From assembly GCA_003140915.1 (NCBI GenBank), contig PLLI01000062.1, positions 1-7,122 on the forward strand: a stretch of 7,122 nucleotides of DNA. The letters run 5' to 3'. The DNA comes from Candidatus Omnitrophota bacterium. Its GTDB lineage: Bacteria > Omnitrophota > Gorgyraeia > 2-01-FULL-45-10. Shown here piece after piece: positions 1 to 3,973 of this stretch. Under the pieces are notes generated by a model. That model was not told the DNA's origin and did not search any database. It worked only from the letters and a program-made list of their open reading frames with translations. The first letter of the stretch is position 1. Each line of letters begins with the position of its first letter. Position numbers and translations under genes: made by a program.

Positions 1-710
1 TTATCCTTCTTCTCTATACGCTCGAGCAGGCTGTCGTTCTGTTTAAGGGCATCTTCATGCAGACGTTTTATTTTTTTATTTTCGGCTTCGAGCGCGGGCA
101 ATTTGCTGCCCCCGAGCTCATCGAGGTTGTCCTGAAACTTTTTCTTTAATTCCGCTATCTCTTCGTCTTTCCCGGCTATCTGGAAAAATACCTTTTCATT
201 CTGTTTCAACTCCTGGGCATGCAGATTCTTCAGGTTCTTATTTTCTTCCTCTAGGGCCGAGAGCTTGACACGATACTCGGCGATCGATTTTTCTATCGCA
301 GTATTTATAAGAGATTTTTCTTTTTCGCTGTCGCCGATAATCCCTATCGATTCGCTCGCGAGTCTCCTCTGCAGTTCGGATATCGCCTTGTCTTTCTCTT
401 CTATCTGATTCAACAGGTTGTCACTTTTCGATCGGGCATCTTCCTGGATCTTCTTTAGCCGGTCATTCTCCGATTCCAGCGCATCAAGCTTTGTACGGTA
501 ACCTTCTTCGGCGGCATATTCTTCGGAAGAGAAAGGCGCCGCAATGGTCTCCGTCGCGGCCTTGTTAAAAAGTTTTAATAGGTCTTCTTCGGGCTTGCCC
601 ATCCTGGCGGAGAGTGTGGCAAGATTGAGGGGTTTCTTTTTGCGGGAGGTTTTCGATTTTTCGCTTTCGATCCTCTCCAATATCTTTTTCTTTATTTCGC
701 TTACTTCCAT
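1..710 (-). CDS. Long coiled-coil protein, C-terminus beyond the left edge
   Basis: Reading from an ATG at 710, the frame stays open for 236 codons to the left edge, so the 3' end is missing. The start is supported by AGGTGA a few bases upstream and by the 11-bp gap to the preceding gene's stop. Residues 1-30 are Lys/Glu rich. Residues about 31-53 (PLNLATLSARMGKPEEDLLK) could form a small helical, HTH-like unit, which is weak inference. From about residue 70 onward the protein is heptad-like and highly charged, with three imperfect repeats beginning ALESEN (77), ALEEEN (152) and ALEAEN (206). Each repeat continues K..K.....LKQN/SKSD....QI..KD..I.EL. No signal peptide or membrane segment is seen, so it is probably cytoplasmic. 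It may work with the membrane-anchored coiled-coil protein encoded just upstream. I recognise no named family. That it is a real gene is near certain; its function is unknown. Confidence 0.85.
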   Translation of the reverse strand, partial: MEVSEIKKKILERIESEKSKTSRKKKPLNLATLSARMGKPEEDLLKLFNKAATETIAAPFSSEEYAAEEGYRTKLDALESENDRLKKIQEDARSKSDNLLNQIEEKDKAISELQRRLASESIGIIGDSEKEKSLINTAIEKSIAEYRVKLSALEEENKNLKNLHAQELKQNEKVFFQIAGKDEEIAELKKKFQDNLDELGGSKLPALEAENKKIKRLHEDALKQNDSLLERIEKKD

Positions 711-721
711 TTTCACCTGTG

Positions 722-1036
722 TTAACTAAGTGCTTTATATACTTCTTCCAAAGAAGCTTTCGCTTCCGTCAGTTCTCTTTTCAGTTTTCTGTTTTCTTCT
801 TCGACCGCTTCGTTGGCATTGTTAGCCACCGGCGCGGCTTCAAGGTTAGCGATCTTTTCCGTCAAGACAAAGCGCTCTCTTTCGGAAGAATCGAGGTCCG
901 TCTTGAGTTTCTTGATCTCGTCTTTGCACACATTGATCCTCGCTTCCGATTTGAGTATCCACGTGACGACAAAGATGAGGGCGATCCCTATTATTACAAA
1001 GAACATGGTGACATTGGCAAGGCCCGAATCTAACAT
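722..1036 (-). CDS. Small membrane-anchored coiled-coil protein
   Basis: The protein has 104 residues. A short N-terminus is followed by one hydrophobic segment at about residues 10-28 (TMFFVIIGIALIFVVTWIL). The remainder is charged and helical with coiled-coil character (about 33-62 and 74-102), split by an Ala/Asn-rich linker (AAPVANNANEA). The layout suggests a bitopic membrane protein with a cytoplasmic coiled-coil tail, recalling small division or scaffold proteins, but no family is recognised. The start at 1036 is preferred because AGAGGTT lies five bases upstream. The frame extends in phase to an ATG at 1078, but those 14 extra codons coincide with a predicted RNA hairpin. The stop is 11 bp before the next coiled-coil gene, so the two are probably co-transcribed and their products may interact through their coils (inference). 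Confidence 0.75.
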   Translation of the reverse strand: MLDSGLANVTMFFVIIGIALIFVVTWILKSEARINVCKDEIKKLKTDLDSSERERFVLTEKIANLEAAPVANNANEAVEEENRKLKRELTEAKASLEEVYKALS

Positions 1037-1107
1037 ATAAACCTCTGATTTGTTGGTGTGTAACTGCGGACAAATCATCCCGCCCCTAATTTCACTCCAG
1101 GCGGGAC
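1037..1107 (-). promoter_or_regulatory. Structured 5' leader with two adjacent hairpins
   Basis: Between the predicted transcription start (about 1107) and the Shine-Dalgarno site of the 722-1036 gene lie two stem-loops placed end to end. The first pairs 1100-1106 with 1078-1084 (TCCCGCC with GGCGGGA, 7 bp, 15-nt loop). The second pairs 1070-1077 with 1046-1053 (TGATTTGT with ACAAATCA, 8 bp, 16-nt loop) and ends at the ribosome binding site (AGAGGTT, 1040-1046). The two loops could also pair with each other: UGGAGUG with CACACCA gives six of seven pairs. This is compatible with a cis-regulatory RNA, but it matches no riboswitch class I can name. The stems are seen in the sequence; a regulatory role is inference. 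Confidence 0.4.
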
Positions 1108-1113
1108 TACCTT

Positions 1114-1141
1114 ATTATAGGCATTTTACACCATATATCCA
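1114..1141 (-). promoter_or_regulatory. Sigma-70-type promoter for the coiled-coil operon
   Basis: A perfect -10 box, TATAAT, reads on the minus strand at 1114-1119. A weak -35, TGGATA (four of six), sits at 1136-1141 with 16-bp spacing. The start would be near 1107, right at the foot of the first leader hairpin. The -10 is strong; the -35 is only suggestive. Confidence 0.5.
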
Positions 1142-1196
1142 GCGGAAGTCAAAGTAAAATTCGCTTCGTAAAAACTTCCAGAATCACATGAAATGT

Positions 1197-1613
1197 TCAC
1201 TTTTTTACTGCGATGGCGACCCTGGTGAGGCCTTTTTCCGGATTGCAGATGTCTTGAAATGCTTTCTTGGAGAGATCAATGATCCTGCCTTCTTTGACGA
1301 GGCGCTTGTTGGGTCCTCTGTCGGTTACAACTACTTCGGTAACGAGCCCTGTCTCCAGGCTCCTGACGATGAGTATCGTGCCGAATTCATAAAACCAGCT
1401 CGCGCACGTCCTCTTTTCCGGATCGAACGGGGAACCGTTCGCCATGGGAAGGCTTGCGCATTCGTATGAATAATAACTTGCGATGCCTTCTTTCGTGAAA
1501 TGTCTGAACCCATCATGGCTGATAATAGCAGTTGCCAGCGGCCTATCCACCATCAAGAGAGATACCGCTATTAGTATGATTGCGATGATGTTAATTATTT
1601 TCTCGGTTTTCAT
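1197..1613 (-). CDS. RlpA-like double-psi beta-barrel protein, exported
   Basis: The protein has 138 residues. An N-terminal hydrophobic segment (about 6-23) ends near PLATA and looks like a signal peptide or anchor; there is no lipobox cysteine. Residues 43-136 match the RlpA/DPBB fold: GIASYYS (43-49), MANGSPFD (57-64), TCASWFYEFGT (69-79), TDRGP (97-101) and GRIIDLSKKAF (109-119). Family members act on peptidoglycan in the periplasm, some as lytic transglycosylases on denuded glycan strands. Here the acidic residue usual in xGExFD is Ser61 and the His of TAAHxTLPFGT is Ser72; only the Asp of DRGP (D98) remains. The protein may therefore bind glycan rather than cleave it (inference). Three cysteines (52, 70, 123) are present. 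There is no SPOR domain, which is shorter than classical RlpA. The ribosome site is weak (GATGAG). It is transcribed divergently from the FecR gene. Confidence 0.85.
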   Translation of the reverse strand: MKTEKIINIIAIILIAVSLLMVDRPLATAIISHDGFRHFTKEGIASYYSYECASLPMANGSPFDPEKRTCASWFYEFGTILIVRSLETGLVTEVVVTDRGPNKRLVKEGRIIDLSKKAFQDICNPEKGLTRVAIAVKK

Positions 1614-1630
1614 ATACTCATCGTTTGAAC

Positions 1631-1658
1631 TTTATAAAAATATTTTTAAACATTCCAA
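1631..1658 (-). promoter_or_regulatory. Predicted promoter of the RlpA-like gene
   Basis: On the minus strand TTGGAA (1653-1658) and TATAAA (1631-1636) are separated by 16 bp, about 18 bp upstream of the ATG at 1613. The region is very AT rich, so chance matches are likely, but position and spacing fit. Confidence 0.45.
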
Positions 1659-1666
1659 AAAATTAA

Positions 1667-1705
1667 CCATTCGACTTCCGAAGTACAACTTCCGAAGTTG
1701 AAAGG
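1667..1705. repeat. Palindromic element A, 39 bp
   Basis: This element begins CCATTCGACTTC and ends GTTGAAAGG. It contains ACTTCCGAAGT twice (1674-1684 and 1688-1698); the second copy extends to a 15-bp palindrome at 1686-1700 (CAACTTC/GAAGTTG around one base). It aligns without gaps to element B, and the identity extends four bases leftward (TTAA) to give 43 aligned bases. Its function is unknown; it may be a REP-like or regulatory palindrome between divergent genes. Confidence 0.6.
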
Positions 1706-1775
1706 TCTTTTCAATTGAAGTTTATCATGTATTTAACAAAATACAACGTTTTAAATCTTCCTTTTTTATATTTAA

Positions 1776-1814
1776 CCATTCGACCTGCGAGGTCGAACCT
1801 ACGAGGTCGAATGG
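1776..1814. repeat. Palindromic element B, 39 bp, related to A
   Basis: The outer arms CCATTCGACCT (1776-1786) and AGGTCGAATGG (1804-1814) are perfect 11-bp inverted repeats. An inner hairpin pairs TTCGACCT (1779-1786) with AGGTCGAA (1790-1797). A 14-bp tandem repeat, CCTGCGAGGTCGAA then CCTACGAGGTCGAA (1784-1811), differs at one base. Relative to element A, C replaces T in one arm and G replaces A in the other, so pairing is kept. It ends nine bases before the -35 box of the FecR gene, so it may affect that promoter. Confidence 0.65.
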
Positions 1815-1822
1815 CATCTGTC

Positions 1823-1851
1823 TTGACTTTTAGATTTTTCTATTGTATATT
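1823..1851 (+). promoter_or_regulatory. Promoter of the FecR / tRNA-binding / tRNA-Arg unit
   Basis: TTGACT (1823-1828) and TATATT (1846-1851) lie exactly 17 bp apart, a near-consensus sigma-70 arrangement. The predicted start near 1858 falls at the beginning of the Shine-Dalgarno site (GAGGTGA, 1858-1864), leaving a leader of only about 12 nt. Confidence 0.65.
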
Positions 1852-1869
1852 TACTTCGAGGTGAAACTT

Positions 1870-2337
1870 ATGAAGATAATAAATTTTTTATTGGTAGCTA
1901 CAATCATACTATTTGCTGCGGCTGTTGGGGTTTCGGAAGAAGTGAAGCGCACGGTAACCGTCACCAAGACAAGCGGCGAGGTAATGGTGAAAAATCCGGG
2001 CCCGGGATCGTGGGCTCCGGCTAAAGAGGGCGATATATTAAAGGAAGGGGCATTCATTAAAACAGGTGCGGGCGCAAAGGCTGCCCTGAATGTGGACGGG
2101 ACCGGTCAAACCGCGACAGTCGATCTCTCCGAAAAATCTTTGGTCTCTTTTGCAACGCTTGTGAAAGATAATGTTACAGGGATGAAGAAGACTCTGCTGG
2201 ACCTTTCTGTCGGGCAAGTGCTTATCAAGGCGGAAAAACTGGATACGCCTGATTCGAAATTCGAGGTAAAAACCCCTACTTCCGTCGTCGGTGTCCGAGG
2301 AACTAAATTCTCCGTCAAAGTCGAAGCAGTGAAATAA
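1870..2337 (+). CDS. Exported FecR-domain protein
   Basis: The protein has 155 residues. The ATG at 1870 is chosen because GAGGTGA sits five bases upstream and a signal peptide follows at once (hydrophobic residues about 4-20). An upstream in-frame TTG at 1843 lies inside the promoter. The mature part is a single FecR-type beta domain: SGEVMV (35-40), SWAPAKEGDILKEGAFIKTG (47-66), a run ending DLSVGQVLIK (111-120), then FEVKTPTSVVGVRGTKFSV (131-149), the family's closing signature. Classical FecR is an anti-sigma regulator with an N-terminal cytoplasmic region and a membrane helix. That region is absent here and there is no sigma factor or TonB receptor beside it. It is therefore more likely a periplasmic or surface FecR-domain protein of unknown role. 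It is followed after 14 bp by the tRNA-binding protein gene, probably in one operon. Confidence 0.85.
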   Translation: MKIINFLLVATIILFAAAVGVSEEVKRTVTVTKTSGEVMVKNPGPGSWAPAKEGDILKEGAFIKTGAGAKAALNVDGTGQTATVDLSEKSLVSFATLVKDNVTGMKKTLLDLSVGQVLIKAEKLDTPDSKFEVKTPTSVVGVRGTKFSVKVEAVK

Positions 2338-2351
2338 AGAGAGAGAAATTT

Positions 2352-2672
2352 ATGGCAACATACGAAGATTTCAAAAGGATCGAATTAAAGATCGCCAGGA
2401 TCAAAGAGGTGAATGACCATCCTAACGCGGATAGGCTCTATGTACTCATGGTGGAAGTCGGCGATAAAACCAAACAGATCGTGGCAGGCATAAAAAATTC
2501 CTACAAGAAAGAAGACCTGGTAGGCCGTGAAGTAGTGCTTGTCGACAATCTTGACCCTGTAATATTAAGAGGCGTTGAAAGTCAGGGTATGCTGCTTGCG
2601 GCATCCGATGATAAAGGCATTTCGATCATTACACCTGATAGAGAAGTCACACCGGGAAGCATCGTAAAATAG
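2352..2672 (+). CDS. Stand-alone tRNA-binding OB-fold protein (MetRS-beta/EMAP type)
   Basis: The protein has 106 residues and is essentially one tRNA-binding domain of the kind found at the C-terminus of methionyl-tRNA synthetase, in Arc1p/EMAPII and in CsaA/YtpR proteins. Visible signatures are FKRIELKIARIKEV (7-20), HPNADRLYVLMVEVG (23-37), KQIVAGI (41-47), DLVGREVVLVDNL (55-67) and LRGVESQGMLLAAS (72-85). The domain binds tRNA non-specifically and may dimerise. As a separate small protein it could act as a detached MetRS beta subunit or as a CsaA-like RNA-binding chaperone; the residues resemble the MetRS-beta form more. No metG is in the window. The ribosome site is weak (AGAGAGAG). It lies 14 bp after the FecR gene, and tRNA-Arg begins 15 bp after its stop. 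Confidence 0.85.
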   Translation: MATYEDFKRIELKIARIKEVNDHPNADRLYVLMVEVGDKTKQIVAGIKNSYKKEDLVGREVVLVDNLDPVILRGVESQGMLLAASDDKGISIITPDREVTPGSIVK

Positions 2673-2687
2673 TTCGGAGAAAATTGG

Positions 2688-2764
2688 GCGCCTGTAGCTC
2701 AGTTGGATAGAGTATCTGGCTACGAACCAGGTGGTCGCAGGTTCGAATCCTGCCAGGCGCGCCA
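2688..2764 (+). tRNA. tRNA-Arg (anticodon ACG)
   Basis: A complete cloverleaf is visible. The acceptor stem is GCGCCTG (2688-2694) with CAGGCGC (2754-2760), then discriminator G2761 and an encoded CCA (2762-2764). The D arm has GCTCAGTTGGATAGAG. The anticodon stem TCTGG/CCAGG (2715-2719, 2727-2731) encloses the loop CTACGAA with ACG at 2722-2724. The T arm is GCAGG TTCGAAT CCTGC. A34 would normally be edited to inosine by TadA so as to read CGU, CGC and CGA. It probably sits on the same transcript as the upstream protein genes, since no separate promoter is seen in the 15-bp gap. Confidence 0.97.
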
Positions 2765-2812
2765 TTCTACTTCGCTACTGCAGTGAGATGGGATGAAGCT
2801 TCGTAGGAATGG
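2762..2812. repeat. Palindromic element C, abutting the tRNA 3' end
   Basis: A 51-bp stretch begins CCATTC and ends GAATGG, the same outer hexamers as element B. Its first CCA is the encoded CCA tail of tRNA-Arg. A partly competing inverted repeat, CTACTTCGCTAC (2767-2778) with GTAGCGATGTAG (2812-2823), matches at 11 of 12 positions, and an internal palindrome GAAGCTTC lies at 2795-2802. Further GCGAAGC copies follow at 2834-2840 and 2864-2870. The kinship with A and B rests mainly on the termini, the CTACTTC/GACTTC-like start and the palindromic plan. It could be an independent hairpin. Confidence 0.4.
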
Positions 2813-2878
2813 TAGCGATGTAGTTAAGTTTCTGCGAAGCTCCATTACAGTCTAAGATTTACAGCGAAGCAGAACAAA

Positions 2879-2917
2879 ATAAAATGGCAGGCTCTTTTAA
2901 AGAGCCTGCCATTTTAT
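2879..2917. terminator. Bidirectional intrinsic terminator
   Basis: A perfect inverted repeat has 19-bp arms (2879-2897 and 2899-2917) around a single central T at 2898; the GC-rich core is TGGCAGGCTC/GAGCCTGCCA. A-tracts on the left and T-tracts on the right give uridine runs for both strands. It lies between the convergent tRNA-Arg unit (plus) and the exported protein gene ending at 2933 (minus), so it can end both transcripts. Confidence 0.9.
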
Positions 2918-2932
2918 ACGTTCGTTAAACTA

Positions 2933-3301
2933 CTACTGTACTACCTTTATAGCAGAAGCTTCGCTCGAGCCTTCTTTTGATTTGATCTTTATCTTTTCGC
3001 CTATCTTTAACTGGTTCAATGTAAGGACGTCTAAGCTGGCGCCGAGGATCTTCGTAGACTGGGTAACCGTATATTCCAGGGCCTTACCGGTCTCATCCGT
3101 CACGGTTATGGTGGTGTTGGCGATGCCCTTTGCGGGTTCGGCCAATGTTACCTTTGCCAATGTCCCCACAGCCGCCTTCGTATCCTTGGCTACGGCACTT
3201 GTCTTGTTGACCATTGCGTTGGCCGGAGGAGTCTGCTCCTGGGCAAAAGCAATCCCTGCCACAAATACAATTGCGATCAATACCAATGCTATTTTTTTCA
3301 T
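2933..3301 (-). CDS. Small exported beta-rich protein, DUF5666-like
   Basis: The protein has 122 residues. The start is supported by AAGGAG four bases upstream of the ATG. Residues 1-20 form a clear signal peptide (MKKIALVLIA core, cleavage after GIAFA before QEQ). Residues 21-43 are an Ala/Thr/Lys-rich linker. Residues 44-122 alternate as beta strands: VGTLAKVTL, NTTITVTDETGKALEYTVT, TKILG, LNQLKIGEKIKIKSK and ASAIKVVQ. The plan 'strand, T.I, L..L..GEK..I, A..I.V' resembles the DUF5666 OB-like fold seen in secreted proteins. That comparison is made by eye and no function follows from it. It is probably periplasmic. It lies 21 bp after the lysine-rich exported protein gene, likely in one operon, and the bidirectional hairpin follows its stop. 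Confidence 0.75.
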   Translation of the reverse strand: MKKIALVLIAIVFVAGIAFAQEQTPPANAMVNKTSAVAKDTKAAVGTLAKVTLAEPAKGIANTTITVTDETGKALEYTVTQSTKILGASLDVLTLNQLKIGEKIKIKSKEGSSEASAIKVVQ

Positions 3302-3322
3302 CTTTCTCCTTCTCCTTTTTGT

Positions 3323-3580
3323 TTACTGTTTAACTTCTTTCGTCTCTTCTTTTGCTTCTTTCTTTAATGATTCCCTTGCGTCTTTCTTCGCTTCTTTCTT
3401 CGCCTTCTTTTCGGCTTTCATCTTCTTCCGCTTCGCTTTCTTCATCTCTTTCTTTTCGGCGGTCTTCGCCGTTTCAGCAGTTTTAGTCGCGTCCTTCGCC
3501 GCGGGCGCACTGGCTTCCTGCGCGAAAGAATACGAGCTCAGGAACCCTAAAACCACCAAAGCGATAAATAACTTTTTCAT
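3323..3580 (-). CDS. Exported lysine-rich low-complexity protein
   Basis: The protein has 85 residues from the ATG at 3580; AGGAAGG lies about eight bases upstream. A GTG three codons earlier is too close to that site. Residues 1-20 form a signal peptide (KKLFIALVVLGFLSSYSFA, cut before QEA). The mature 65 residues consist almost wholly of Lys, Ala, Glu and Thr (22 Lys), with short KKAKRKK/EKKAKKEAKK runs resembling histone H1-like tails, and are likely a charged helix or disordered. No family is recognised. The export signal argues against a DNA-binding role in the cytoplasm. Binding to acidic envelope polymers is one possibility (inference). It shares the FAQE cleavage style and tight spacing with the gene downstream. 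Confidence 0.7.
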   Translation of the reverse strand: MKKLFIALVVLGFLSSYSFAQEASAPAAKDATKTAETAKTAEKKEMKKAKRKKMKAEKKAKKEAKKDARESLKKEAKEETKEVKQ

Positions 3581-3616
3581 CTTCACCACCTTCCTCTAAT
3601 TAATATTGCGGTTGAC

Positions 3617-3916
3617 TTACGTTAAGAAACTATCCGGTCGGAAAGCCGTAACCGCCGGAGGCGACTTCTCCTGTTTTTCCAGATATATCATTATTGGTTC
3701 TCTCGTAATTATTTTATGACAGGCGTCGACCAAAATTTTATTTTGCGGTGTTATGTTTATTATCGGTTTATATAAGTTTGAAACGATACAGCTCTCGAAC
3801 ATCAGCACGTTGCCGGCCTCCGGGATATAAAGAGTAAGTTTTAAAGATACCACGGAGAATATTACAAGGAGAGAGATCAGCATCAACGCCGCCGGTATGG
3901 GTTGTTCAAGTTTCAT
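3617..3916 (-). CDS. Hypothetical single-pass membrane protein
   Basis: The protein has 99 residues and no recognised family. MKLEQPIP precedes a hydrophobic stretch at about residues 8-30 (PAALMLISLLVIFSVVSLKL), consistent with a membrane anchor or uncleaved signal. The rest is mixed, with two cysteines (43, 66) and a hydrophilic proline-containing tail. There is no Shine-Dalgarno site before the ATG. Instead a strong promoter ends about 4 nt upstream, suggesting a leaderless mRNA. The stop lies 36 bp before the lysine-rich protein gene, so read-through into that pair is possible. The well-placed promoter supports reality, but the coding call is less certain than for its neighbours. Confidence 0.6.
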   Translation of the reverse strand: MKLEQPIPAALMLISLLVIFSVVSLKLTLYIPEAGNVLMFESCIVSNLYKPIINITPQNKILVDACHKIITREPIMIYLEKQEKSPPAVTAFRPDSFLT

Positions 3917-3926
3917 GATGTACCAT

Positions 3927-3955
3927 ATTATATACTGTAAAATAAATCATGGCAA
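3927..3955 (-). promoter_or_regulatory. Strong promoter upstream of the 3617-3916 gene
   Basis: On the minus strand TTGCCA (3950-3955, five of six) and perfect TATAAT (3927-3932) are 17 bp apart. Transcription would begin near 3920, only about 4 nt before the ATG at 3916. Confidence 0.65.
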
Positions 3956-3973
3956 GTATAAAATCCAGATTTT

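Noticed and set aside
719..1033. Plus-strand frame of 104 codons opposite the small coiled-coil protein
   Set aside because: The minus-strand gene has a good ribosome site, a membrane segment and operon spacing; the plus-strand product looks like noise.
1144..1179. Inverted repeat GGAAGT/ACTTCC after the RlpA-like gene as a terminator
   Set aside because: It has only six-bp arms with a 24-nt loop and no clear uridine run; too weak to call.
1843..1869. Upstream TTG start for the FecR-domain gene
   Set aside because: It falls inside the promoter, and the ATG at 1870 has an excellent ribosome site and leads straight into a signal peptide.
1667..2870. Possible CRISPR array from the repeated palindromes
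   Set aside because: Copies are few, diverged, unevenly spaced and separated by genes; no cas genes are present.
2982..3599. A 205-codon plus-strand open frame
   Set aside because: It is the antisense shadow of the two exported protein genes; its Phe/Ser/Ala-rich composition mirrors the Lys/Ala/Glu codons opposite, and those genes have signal peptides and ribosome sites.
3960..3973. Small AAAATC/GATTTT palindrome after the ATPase stop as a terminator
   Set aside because: The stem is short, AT-only at its base, with a two-base loop; not stable enough to support a call.
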